Of a DNA stretch of 22,435 bases, positions 7,324 through 15,177 are shown piece after piece. The stretch comes from JANMMJ01 sp964543235 (lineage in GTDB: Bacteria > Pseudomonadota > Alphaproteobacteria > Rhizobiales > Aestuariivirgaceae). A program made the position numbers and the translations under genes. Below the pieces are notes generated by a model, which was not told where the DNA came from, searched no databases, and saw only the letters and a program-made list of their open reading frames with translations. Position 1 is the stretch's first letter. Each line of letters opens with the position of its first letter. The DNA is taken from positions 1-22,435 of the forward strand of contig CAZIXE010000060.1 in NCBI GenBank assembly GCA_964543235.1, written 5' to 3'.

Positions 7324-8715
7324 CTATTTCTTGCCGGAAGATTGCTCGTCGTAGAACTTGGCGAAGAGATCGAGAAACGCGCCAAGCATGCCATGTTCAT
7401 GGCGCCCGGCCAGTTCAGCCCATTTTTCGGCATAGGCCTGCCAATATTTGCCCTTGCCCGCAGCCAACAGCGACCGCTTGCCGGTGTCCGCTTCTTTCTT
7501 GATGGCCTCGGGCGAGAGATCGTCGAAAATCTGGGCGGCAGCCTTCTGCATAGCCGAGAGCATTGCCATCTGGTGGACCATAATGTCTTCGAGACTGCTG
7601 TCGATGGCCTGCTTGGCCGGCAGGTAGCCCTTGGAAGGTGGTCCGAGCAAGACCCTGAGCGCCTCTTCGGCCGATGGCGTGAACTTGAGTGGATTGTTTT
7701 CCGCTGGCCTGATGAATGTGTGCTTGCTGCTCTTGGCCATGGCCTTGGCCGCTGCGCGAGCGCTCAGCAACTGCATGATCTGGGCAACCGCCGCGTTGAG
7801 GAGGAGGCCGGCTTCCTCCGCTACTTCGCCCGGGTCGCGATTGGAAAATTGCTCGGGCGGGAGACCGACGCCTTTGGCAAAGCGGGCCATGTATTCTGAC
7901 GTGTTCGGCATGTGCGCGGATGCGCCCCCCGCAGTAGGTGCCGCCGCTGATTCTGTGCTGCTTCTGGTTGCGGGCTGGATTCCCGTTTCAGCCTGCAGTG
8001 GCTGAGGGGAATACATGGGTGCAGAGGGCTGGAACGGCATTTCGCCGGACTGCAACGGATCGCTCTCGGGCGCGGGCGATTGGGATACCGGTGGGGCTGG
8101 ACTTTCGGAACGGTCCTCCCAAAGATTCTGGGGTGGCGCGTATGGCACTCGTTGTTCCCGTGGCTTGGGTCGTGGCCCTTCGTCCGCAACGGGCGGCAAA
8201 CGAACAACCTGGTGGAGAAAATCAGGGGTCCGCCGGCGCTCCGGCGGGGCCGGCATCAGCTCGCGGGGATCAATCGGCCGAGGCCCGGGATCATCGGTGT
8301 CCCAGATATTGCCGGGGTCCTGATTGGCCAGCGCGGGAGAGGGCTGTGGGGAGATGGACAGGGGTTCGGCGGGGTTCAGGCGCGGAATTGACACTGAGAT
8401 AACATAGTCCCCGATGCGAAGTTCATCGCCGTCGGCAAGCTTGTAGGGGCTCTGTACGCGTTTCTGGCTCCGGTTGACGAATGTTCCGTTGGTTGAGAGA
8501 TCGAACAACCAATAGGCCTGTTCAAAGAAGCGGACCTCGCAGTGCTTGCGGGAGATCACGCCGGTGTCGTCGGGAAGCGTCCAATCCAGATGCTGTTCAC
8601 GACCGAAGTCAAAACCGCGGCGGTCGGCAATGAACTCCAGGGGTCCGCCGTCCGGCAGTTGGTCGTAATTCTCGATACGCAGTTTCAGCAACGGCTGGCC
8701 AATCCACGTTCCCAA
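7324..8715 (-). CDS. tagH: T6SS-associated FHA domain protein TagH
   Basis: The 463-residue protein has an N-terminal FHA domain (about 1-115) with the phosphothreonine-binding residues R39 (FGR), S55 and H58 (SRKH) and N76 (STNGTFVN). A Pro-rich linker runs to about 280. The C-terminal region (about 290-463) contains the HTFIRP...NNPLKFTPSAEEAL stretch typical of TagH/Fha proteins. FHA proteins of this group read Thr phosphorylation, usually by the kinase PpkA, to switch on T6SS assembly. No kinase gene is in this window. The start is a TTG at 8715 with only a weak GGA upstream; an in-frame TTG eight codons further in is possible. The gene lies 21 nt after the DUF6931-like gene, in one operon with it. 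Confidence 0.9.
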   Translation of the reverse strand: MGTWIGQPLLKLRIENYDQLPDGGPLEFIADRRGFDFGREQHLDWTLPDDTGVISRKHCEVRFFEQAYWLFDLSTNGTFVNRSQKRVQSPYKLADGDELRIGDYVISVSIPRLNPAEPLSISPQPSPALANQDPGNIWDTDDPGPRPIDPRELMPAPPERRRTPDFLHQVVRLPPVADEGPRPKPREQRVPYAPPQNLWEDRSESPAPPVSQSPAPESDPLQSGEMPFQPSAPMYSPQPLQAETGIQPATRSSTESAAAPTAGGASAHMPNTSEYMARFAKGVGLPPEQFSNRDPGEVAEEAGLLLNAAVAQIMQLLSARAAAKAMAKSSKHTFIRPAENNPLKFTPSAEEALRVLLGPPSKGYLPAKQAIDSSLEDIMVHQMAMLSAMQKAAAQIFDDLSPEAIKKEADTGKRSLLAAGKGKYWQAYAEKWAELAGRHEHGMLGAFLDLFAKFYDEQSSGKK

Positions 8716-8736
8716 AGTGTTCCGAGTCAGCCTAAC

Positions 8737-9291
8737 TTATGGCCGGGTACCATCGGCATTCAAGAGCTCCGTTGCCCGCAAGGTTACGGAACTGACGCGG
8801 CTATGTCGTTCCTTGGGGGGAGCTTCGGCCAAAACAGTTAATATTGACGCCCGTACGGCCTTAGCCGTCAAATATGCGGGCGGCCGCACCGGGTGCTCGC
8901 TGTTGTCGGTCATGCTACCGCCCGACCATCCAGCACCGTAGGCGGCCCAGGCGCAGGGGCCCTTGACACGCGCTGCATTGGCGGCAGCGAGGGCTGCCTT
9001 GCGGTTCTTCTCTTCGGGAAGCCGGACCCATTGTTCAGCCAGTTCCAGAAGCGGCGGGTCGTCAGGAACGCTGAATTCCCGGATGGTCCGGCAGGCCCAC
9101 CAGACTGCCTCGCGGCGCGGCAACAGATAAGCGCAGAAGCTGATCGTATCTTCAGGGGTCGGCCCGTCAAGTAACTGCCTGATGAAAGCCATGGGATCGC
9201 TTTCGCTCGGCGGCGCTTCGATATCCTCTCTGGCCGTTTCGAAGGCATCATAGACCTGCTGGGCAGATGTGAACCGCGGCTTGGCTACCAT
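8737..9291 (-). CDS. DUF6931-like T6SS-associated protein
   Basis: This 184-residue soluble protein has no signal peptide. The segment PMAFIRQLLDGPTPED followed by FCAYLLPRREAVWWACRTIR matches my memory of a small family (DUF6931) encoded beside T6SS vgrG and tagH genes. Its biochemical role is unknown. The C-terminal half is Ala-rich and helical, with a Gly/Ser-rich bend around residues 120-127. ATG 9291 has GGAGGG upstream on the minus strand. It sits 77 nt after vgrG and 21 nt before tagH. A cytoplasmic adaptor or chaperone role for VgrG loading is plausible from position but not shown. Confidence 0.65.
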   Translation of the reverse strand: MVAKPRFTSAQQVYDAFETAREDIEAPPSESDPMAFIRQLLDGPTPEDTISFCAYLLPRREAVWWACRTIREFSVPDDPPLLELAEQWVRLPEEKNRKAALAAANAARVKGPCAWAAYGAGWSGGSMTDNSEHPVRPPAYLTAKAVRASILTVLAEAPPKERHSRVSSVTLRATELLNADGTRP

Positions 9292-9368
9292 GACGGCCCT
9301 CCAGGCATCGGGCTGAACCGCCCCAATCTAAACTGCCTGTATTGCCTCATTTCCAGCATTAGTCAGCG

Positions 9369-11168
9369 CTAGTTGATCAGGACCAGCCCGCCCTGGAGGA
9401 TCAGGTTGGCAGAGCCCTGGATCTGGGTGAGCGGCGCCTTCTCCGACAGCATGGCCTGGGCCGTCACCTGGATGTTGATGGACTGAAGCGTGATGCTGCC
9501 GGGGGTCATCACAATCTTGCTCTGGCCGCAGATAAACTCGATCTTGGTACCGGCCTCGACTTTCCATTGCTGACCGATGGTCTCGGTGCGGTTGTTGCCA
9601 ATTTCCACTTTAACGTCATTACCGACCTTGCGCCGCTCATCATGCTCAATGGTTGAATCCAGATCCCGCTGGGCATGGAGCCGAATGAGCTCGTCATCCT
9701 TCTTGTCGTCAAAGATGAATTCGTTATAGCCGTTGCCGCCGACGGTCTTCGACTTGACGCCGCTGATCGTGTTCTGGTCCGGCAGCTTGTAGGGGGGTTC
9801 GGCATCCTTGTTGTAAACCGTGCCGGTGACCAGCGGATGATCGGGATCGCCGTTGAGAAACTCCACCACCACTTCCATGCCGACGCGCGGAATTTTGATG
9901 TCGCCCCAGTTCGTACCTGACCAGCCATGGGAAATGCGCACCCGCCGCGACAGGGTCTTTTTGCGGTCTCCGGACCAGTGGAAGACAACGAGTATGCGGC
10001 CATGTTCATCGACATCGATTTCACCTTCGCCGTCCACGAAGGCGGTCTGCGGCCCGAAGATCCGGGGCTTTGGTGTTTTCTGGGGCGGCCGATAGGGCAT
10101 ATCGCTGGGCAGGAACTCGTAGCGGCCGGAATACTGTTCGATTGTTTCCGCCGCCGTCGAGACATAGGCGTTGGACCGGTAGAAGTGCGAGGCCCGCAGG
10201 ATGAGAAACTCCTTACCGTCACTCACCTGGGGATGCTTCATCAACTTCATCAAGGCGCCGGGGCAGCAGCTGACTGAGTCTCCTGCGCCGTCAAATCGGT
10301 GGTCGAAGGCCTGTTCGGCTTCAAGCCGCACCTTCACTGCGGCGTTGCCGCCCGGCTTGTCTTCAAATCGGCCCGGATAGGTGTAGAGCTCAAGCTTGCC
10401 GTTCTTATACTTTGCGGTTCCCTGACGCTCGCTCAAGAGCGAGGCATGTGGGGTCATGTAATTGAAGTCGTTGAGAGAGAACTTGCCGGTGGCGAAGCGC
10501 CGGACGGCGGTCAGTTCGTTGAGCGTTTCTTTCTCCTGAAAGTGCTTTTGTTCCAGCGGATAGTAGTGGAGCTCTGGTCCTGCAACCTTGGGTTTGCTGG
10601 CAGATTTCGAGTCGGCCAGAATGAGCTTGTGGTCGTTCTCGCTGTGTTCGAAAAAATAGTAGATGCCGTATTCCTCGAGCAGCCGGCTAACAAAATCGAA
10701 GTCGCTTTCATTGTACTGCACGCAGTATTCGAGATTGGGAAAGGAACCAGTCGTCCGGTTCTCGAAGCTCGAAAACGGATGTGCATTGAGAACTTCGGTC
10801 ACAATGTCTATGACCGTCTTATTCTTGAATATGCGGCAGTCGCCGGACTTGGTGAGCAGCCAAAACCACGGCCTTAGGATCAGGCGGTAAGAATAGAAGT
10901 ATCCTTCGAAGCCGATCGACTCTGTTTCGGTCAGGTAGCCATGGAAATGGCGAATCTTGCCATCCTGGGTGTTGATGCGGACGCCACAAGCTGTGCCGAG
11001 GATGCGGTCAAAATCGATCCGACTGTCATCGCTGATCGCCTCGACCTGAAACTCGAAGGACTCGGATAGACCCTCGCGGCCGTCAAATCGCGTGAGTGCA
11101 AGCTTGTCCTCACCGAGATCGGATCTGAAGGCTGCTCCCCGCTTGCTTTGGGCCGGTTTCAAAGCCAT
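9369..11168 (-). CDS. vgrG: T6SS spike protein VgrG (TssI)
   Basis: The 599-residue protein is a full-length VgrG. The gp27-like base covers about 1-375 and includes DFVSRLLEEYGIYYFFEH. The gp5 OB-fold covers about 385-455 and includes the typical IPRVGMEVVVEFLNGDPDHPLVTG. A beta-helix needle runs to the C-terminus, which ends in short repeated strand motifs without an extra domain. It trimerises to form the puncturing tip of the T6SS tube in the cytoplasm and is expelled on firing. No fused effector is seen, and no PAAR or effector gene lies downstream in the window, so cargo would have to be encoded elsewhere. The ATG at 11168 has only a weak GAGAAG site. It is the first gene of the leftward operon and is divergent from tssA. 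Confidence 0.96.
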   Translation of the reverse strand: MALKPAQSKRGAAFRSDLGEDKLALTRFDGREGLSESFEFQVEAISDDSRIDFDRILGTACGVRINTQDGKIRHFHGYLTETESIGFEGYFYSYRLILRPWFWLLTKSGDCRIFKNKTVIDIVTEVLNAHPFSSFENRTTGSFPNLEYCVQYNESDFDFVSRLLEEYGIYYFFEHSENDHKLILADSKSASKPKVAGPELHYYPLEQKHFQEKETLNELTAVRRFATGKFSLNDFNYMTPHASLLSERQGTAKYKNGKLELYTYPGRFEDKPGGNAAVKVRLEAEQAFDHRFDGAGDSVSCCPGALMKLMKHPQVSDGKEFLILRASHFYRSNAYVSTAAETIEQYSGRYEFLPSDMPYRPPQKTPKPRIFGPQTAFVDGEGEIDVDEHGRILVVFHWSGDRKKTLSRRVRISHGWSGTNWGDIKIPRVGMEVVVEFLNGDPDHPLVTGTVYNKDAEPPYKLPDQNTISGVKSKTVGGNGYNEFIFDDKKDDELIRLHAQRDLDSTIEHDERRKVGNDVKVEIGNNRTETIGQQWKVEAGTKIEFICGQSKIVMTPGSITLQSINIQVTAQAMLSEKAPLTQIQGSANLILQGGLVLIN

Positions 11169-11461
11169 GTCACTTCTCGGTTCTGGTCAGGTGTCCGGGC
11201 CGAAGATCGATGTGTAGACCGCGCAACGCCTTGCGTCCATCGGCGGCCGCAGGACGCCCCAAGGCAAATCTGGCCCGCCAGTGCTCCGCCAATGCGCGTA
11301 CTCCGGCCCGGGCAGGAACGATGTGGCGCGTTCTGCACATTGCCAATGTGGCAGAAGGTTCATATCGGTGCCATACCCACTTTTGGGAGCTTGCCAATTG
11401 GAATGCGACACCATTACATCGCATCGCGAGATCGTTCGCCAGTTCCTCGGATCGCTACGCA
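11169..11461. promoter_or_regulatory. Divergent control region between vgrG and tssA
   Basis: This 293-bp stretch separates the leftward vgrG operon from the rightward tssA operon. It contains the long inverted repeat at 11331-11356. For tssA a weak pair TTGCCA (11391-11396) and TACATC (11415-11420), 18 bp apart, could be a promoter. I looked for the GG-N10-GC signature of sigma54 promoters, common in T6SS clusters, and found none on either strand. The frame of tssA stays open through this region, but the translation does not look like a protein. Confidence 0.5.
11331..11356. repeat. Long inverted repeat, candidate operator
   Basis: The left arm TTCTGCACATTG and the right arm CAATGTGGCAGAA flank a single central C. 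The arms are complementary over all 12 positions except for one extra base in the right arm; the inner seven (CACATTG/CAATGTG) match perfectly. No T-run follows, so a terminator is unlikely. Its place between divergent vgrG and tssA promoters suits a regulator-binding site controlling both operons. Confidence 0.5.
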
Positions 11462-12748
11462 ATGGGATATTTTCCACATCTGGCCAGTCCAGTTTCCGCG
11501 GAACTGCCATGCGGACCGGACCCCGATGCCGATCCGGCCTTGCTGTCATTTCTGGCTGTGATCGAAGGCGGCTTCCCGGCGAGTTATAGGGACTTCGACC
11601 GCAAGAACTTCGATGACAAGGCCCATATCGAGACACTCTCCGACTTCATGAAGCAGTATCGCGATGTGCGGCTTCTGGTGATTGCGGCCAAAACCTTTGC
11701 GCTGTCCGAGAATTTCACAGGATTCTTTGAATGCCTACGAGAACTCGCGCTATTGCTTGCAAATCACTGGAACGATGCGCATCCGCAGCCGCAAGCCGGA
11801 GATGTGAGCCTCCGAAGTGCTTACGTCCAGTCGCTCGAGGACCTGCCAACGGTCCTGCTGCCGTTACAATTTGCTCCGCTGATAAAGGACAAACGGCTGG
11901 GATCGCTAAGCTATCGCGATTTCTTGGTGGCGAGGAAGCAGGCGCCACCGCGGCGCGATGATCCGGTCCGCGACGAGCAGGAACTTCATGATGCTTTGGT
12001 GCGCTACGAACCCTTGGAAGAAATCGTAGCGCTTCGACAGCAAATCACCGAAGCCTTGGCCGATCTGCAAAGGCTTCGCGAGCGGTTCGTGGCAGAGGCT
12101 GGCTACGAGAAGGCACCACAGTTTGAACCCCTGCCGAATTTTCTCCAGGGCGTACAGGCCATACTCGAAACTGTTATCGCAGAACGAGCACCTGCGGAGG
12201 AAACACCCGAATCACCATTTGAAGAGGGGACGGACGTCGACACCTCGCAAGAGTCTGCAGTTGCGCAGGCAGCATCCCCAGCCGCGGTGGGCGAGATCCA
12301 GTCACTAAAGGAGGCATCAAACGCACTCCAAGCAATCGTTGCTTACTATTCCCTCAACGAGCCCTCGAGTCCGGCGAAGCTCCTTGTCCGCCAGGCTCAC
12401 CAACTGGTTGGAAAGTCCTTCGTCGAGGCCATGCAGGTTCTGGCACCAAATCTCGTTGAAACCACCCGCATCGATATTGCAGGGCCCATTCCCTTTGCGC
12501 TGGATTTCGGCCAATTGCAGGCGCTGGTAGGCGACGAGTCAGGAATTCCGGAAGGCGAAGGCGAAGCGCGCGAGTTCACAGTCAGCAGCCGTTCCGAGGC
12601 CACAGAACTCATGAAGGCCGTGGAGCGCTGCTACCGCAAGCTGGAGCCATCCAGTCCGGTTCCCCTCCTGCTTGAGCGCGCCCGCCGTTTTGTAGCCAAG
12701 GATTTCGCTACACTTCTTGGTGAACTTTCCAAACGCGAGGAGAACTGA
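11462..12748 (+). CDS. tssA: T6SS protein TssA-like (ImpA_N domain)
   Basis: The 428-residue protein begins with the ImpA_N signature (FPHLASPVSAELPCGPDPD). This domain continues through SYRDFDRK and the helical segment around NHWNDAHPQP. A middle linker rich in Glu, Pro and Ala follows. The C-terminus carries two copies of a helical motif with EPSSP and then a hydrophobic LL..RA segment (EPSSP near residues 300 and 395). TssA proteins cap the T6SS baseplate and the growing tail. I chose ATG 11462 because it places the domain at the N-terminus as usual. An upstream in-frame ATG at 11321 has an AGGA site but adds 47 unlikely residues. It starts a three-gene rightward group. Confidence 0.88.
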   Translation: MGYFPHLASPVSAELPCGPDPDADPALLSFLAVIEGGFPASYRDFDRKNFDDKAHIETLSDFMKQYRDVRLLVIAAKTFALSENFTGFFECLRELALLLANHWNDAHPQPQAGDVSLRSAYVQSLEDLPTVLLPLQFAPLIKDKRLGSLSYRDFLVARKQAPPRRDDPVRDEQELHDALVRYEPLEEIVALRQQITEALADLQRLRERFVAEAGYEKAPQFEPLPNFLQGVQAILETVIAERAPAEETPESPFEEGTDVDTSQESAVAQAASPAAVGEIQSLKEASNALQAIVAYYSLNEPSSPAKLLVRQAHQLVGKSFVEAMQVLAPNLVETTRIDIAGPIPFALDFGQLQALVGDESGIPEGEGEAREFTVSSRSEATELMKAVERCYRKLEPSSPVPLLLERARRFVAKDFATLLGELSKREEN

Positions 12749-12760
12749 GCAGGCGTAGAA

Positions 12761-12789
12761 TTGACGTTCCAGGCCTTTGCCGGTAACCT
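12761..12789 (+). promoter_or_regulatory. Candidate promoter before the caspase-like gene
   Basis: TTGACG (12761-12766) and TAACCT (12784-12789) are 17 bp apart, in the 89-bp gap between tssA and the caspase-like gene. The start point would be near 12796, about 40 nt before the ATG. The caspase-like gene may thus be expressed separately from tssA. Confidence 0.4.
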
Positions 12790-12837
12790 TCAAACGGGGT
12801 GCAGGGGCCGCGCGCAGGCTGACGCAGGTAAATAGCG

Positions 12838-15165
12838 ATGCACTACACTCCGCTTTCACTACACAAGAGTAATCCGGGCGCCAGGGCTGCAAGGCACCTT
12901 CTAGCGTTAGTGATATTCGCCTTTCTCCTGGCACTGGGGCAGCCTGCGCAGGCGGCGGAACGGCGCGTTGCCTTCGTGGTCGGCAACAGTTCCTACGTGA
13001 ATGTCCCCGTCCTGCCCAATCCGGCCAACGACGCCGAAGCGGTTGCCAAGGCACTGCGGAAGTCGGGGTTCGAGGTCGTTACAGCCTTCGACCTGAGACG
13101 TGCGCAATTTGATTCGGAGTTTCAGAAATTCATCCGCTCGCTGGCTGGCGCCGACATCAGCCTGTTCTACTATTCAGGACATGGCATCCAGGTGGGAGGC
13201 GATAACCGCATCGTACCGGTCGACGCGAGACTCAGCCGCTCGCTTGACATGGAAGTCGAAACGATCAGCCTTCGGACGATCATGTCATATATGCAGTCCA
13301 ACTCGAAAAGCCAGTTGGTCTATCTCGATTCCTGCCGCAACAACCCATTCCCGTCTTCAAGCTTCCTCGTCGGGCCCGACAAAGAGGTGGCCGTCGCGGC
13401 CGCGGGCCTGGCCGCCCAGGAAGCCGCAGTTGGCAGCCTGATTGCTTTCTCGACGCAACCCGGCAGCGTAGCGGTGGACGGCACGGGCAGCCTGTCGCCG
13501 TTTACCGAATCCGTCATCAAGCATTCGTTCAAGCTTGGCGTCGATGTCCAGACAGCGCTAATGCGGGTGACGCAGGAGGTCTGGGAGGCGACCCGCAAGC
13601 AGCAACGTCCATGGGCCAGCAGCACGCTGGTCGAGCCTGTCTATCTTGCGCTTCCAACCATCATGATCGCGAGTCAGGAGAGTGAACCACAGGTTGTCCA
13701 GGTGCCGGCGATCACCGTCGACAATACCGGGCAAGCAGAGGAGCAAGTTGTCACGGCGTCTTCAGAGGGACTGGCGCAGCACCTGCAACAGGTTTTCGCA
13801 AAGCCGCAACCGGTGCCCATCGGAGTGGGACCGGTGGCGCTGCTGGGCGACTTGCCGGTCCTGCGCAGCGGTGCGGGCACGCGCGTCGAACTTGCCCGGT
13901 CGCCAGCGGCCGGTGTTCTCTATCTCGACGGGCAGCCGCTGCTCGAGGGCTCGTCGCTGGACGAAGCGAGCTTGCGAAAGGTGAGTTTCGAGCCGGCCAT
14001 CGGCACGGAGGGCCGGGTCGACGGAATGGAGCTCAGGGTCGTCCAGCAAGAAGCATCGGCCGTCACAGTCGAAGGCAAGGTCCAACCCTTTGTCGTCGAT
14101 TGCGATCAGGAAGCGGGCGAACCTCTGGACCTGCAGGGAGTGAGTAAAGGGCGGCTCCCCAATGAGATCGAGCCGGAACGCGCGATTGTAGCCTGCATGA
14201 AGGCCGCTGCGGAGTTTCCCGAGGTGGCGCGCTACAAGTATCAGTTGGGGCGGGCGAAACTTGCCGCCCGCGACGTCGAGGGTGCGACCGATCTCTTCAA
14301 TGCGGCAGCAAAGCAGGGTCATGTGCGGGCCTATTATCAGCTTGGCTATATGGCCCAACGCGGGGTGGGGCGAAGCATCGACCTCGCCGAGGCCAATCGC
14401 CTTTTCAAGATCGGAGTCGAGCAGGGTGATCCCTTCGCAATGCTCACCTATGGGCGCAACCTCGTGCTTGGACGGGGCGTGGAGAAGAACACGAGCGAAG
14501 GCATGGCGCTGCTCAACCGGGCAGCCGAGCTCGGCCACACCTATGCCATGAACGAGCTCGGGGCGATCTACTATTACGGTCGTGGTGTGAAGCAGAATCC
14601 CCAACGTGGCGTCAGGTTCTACGAAGCGGCGCTGGCTCGTGACGACATCTACGCGATGAACAACATCGGGCTTGCTTATCTCGAAGGCAAAGGCGTCAAG
14701 AAGGATGCGGTCACGGCGCTGGCCCTGTTCATGCGAGCCAGCGAGAGCGGCCATCCCACCGCACCGACCAATATCGGCATCATGTTCTATGAAGGCGACG
14801 GCGTCCGCAAGGATCTCAGCAAGGCCATAGAGTGGTACATGATCGGCGCCGAGCGCGGTGACACATTTGCGGCATCCAATCTTGGCTACATCTATGCAAA
14901 CGGTCCCAGGAAGCTGCGCGATGTCGAAAAGGCCGTGTGGTATGAAAGCATGGCAGCGGGGCTCGATGCGTTCGGTAGCAATCCCGCCGCGCTCGAGGCG
15001 CTAAAGAAACTGCCCAACGCGGCGAAAGCCAAGGCAATCAAGAAGATGATCGCGGAGATCGGGGTAGATGAGCGGCTTGAGACCGCGGCAGACCTCGATG
15101 GCACGCTGGCAATTCTGGCGCGAAAGGTCTGGCAGAAGCGCAACCCCAGGCTCGACCTGTTCTGA
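12838..15165 (+). CDS. Secreted caspase-like (peptidase C14) protein with Sel1 repeats
   Basis: The 775-residue protein has a signal peptide (about 1-40, PAQA-AE) and a caspase/peptidase C14 domain (about 42-275). The catalytic pair is present: His115 in YYSGHG and Cys166 in LDSCRNNPF. A beta-rich middle follows (about 320-425), with a GVLYLDGQPLLEGSSL stretch like cadherin-type repeats. Next is a short CDQEAGEP/AIVACMKAA linker, then Sel1-type TPR repeats (about 462-707). The repeats, with many GRGV and KGVKK turns, should bind protein partners. Unlike cytoplasmic metacaspases it is predicted to act in the periplasm or outside. It lies 89 nt after tssA and 12 nt before the next small secreted protein. 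A role in T6SS or envelope control is inferred from location only. Confidence 0.88.
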   Translation: MHYTPLSLHKSNPGARAARHLLALVIFAFLLALGQPAQAAERRVAFVVGNSSYVNVPVLPNPANDAEAVAKALRKSGFEVVTAFDLRRAQFDSEFQKFIRSLAGADISLFYYSGHGIQVGGDNRIVPVDARLSRSLDMEVETISLRTIMSYMQSNSKSQLVYLDSCRNNPFPSSSFLVGPDKEVAVAAAGLAAQEAAVGSLIAFSTQPGSVAVDGTGSLSPFTESVIKHSFKLGVDVQTALMRVTQEVWEATRKQQRPWASSTLVEPVYLALPTIMIASQESEPQVVQVPAITVDNTGQAEEQVVTASSEGLAQHLQQVFAKPQPVPIGVGPVALLGDLPVLRSGAGTRVELARSPAAGVLYLDGQPLLEGSSLDEASLRKVSFEPAIGTEGRVDGMELRVVQQEASAVTVEGKVQPFVVDCDQEAGEPLDLQGVSKGRLPNEIEPERAIVACMKAAAEFPEVARYKYQLGRAKLAARDVEGATDLFNAAAKQGHVRAYYQLGYMAQRGVGRSIDLAEANRLFKIGVEQGDPFAMLTYGRNLVLGRGVEKNTSEGMALLNRAAELGHTYAMNELGAIYYYGRGVKQNPQRGVRFYEAALARDDIYAMNNIGLAYLEGKGVKKDAVTALALFMRASESGHPTAPTNIGIMFYEGDGVRKDLSKAIEWYMIGAERGDTFAASNLGYIYANGPRKLRDVEKAVWYESMAAGLDAFGSNPAALEALKKLPNAAKAKAIKKMIAEIGVDERLETAADLDGTLAILARKVWQKRNPRLDLF

Positions 15166-15177
15166 TACGAGGTTCAT

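Noticed and set aside
6698..7354. 218-codon open frame antisense to the ompA-like gene
   Set aside because: The opposite strand encodes a clear OmpA_C domain with signal peptide and ribosome site, so this frame is a shadow.
9369..9700. Effector domain at the VgrG C-terminus
   Set aside because: The end is only beta-helix needle repeats with no additional domain.
11210..11461. N-terminal extension of TssA
   Set aside because: The translation does not resemble TssA and covers the inverted repeat and divergent control region; the ImpA_N domain begins right after ATG 11462.
11169..11461. Sigma54 promoter for the T6SS genes
   Set aside because: TGGC-type sequences occur, but none has a GC pair ten bases after the GG on either strand.
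13762..14754. 330-codon open frame antisense to the Sel1 repeats
   Set aside because: It is a shadow produced by GC-rich repeats; no start site, motif or neighbour supports it.
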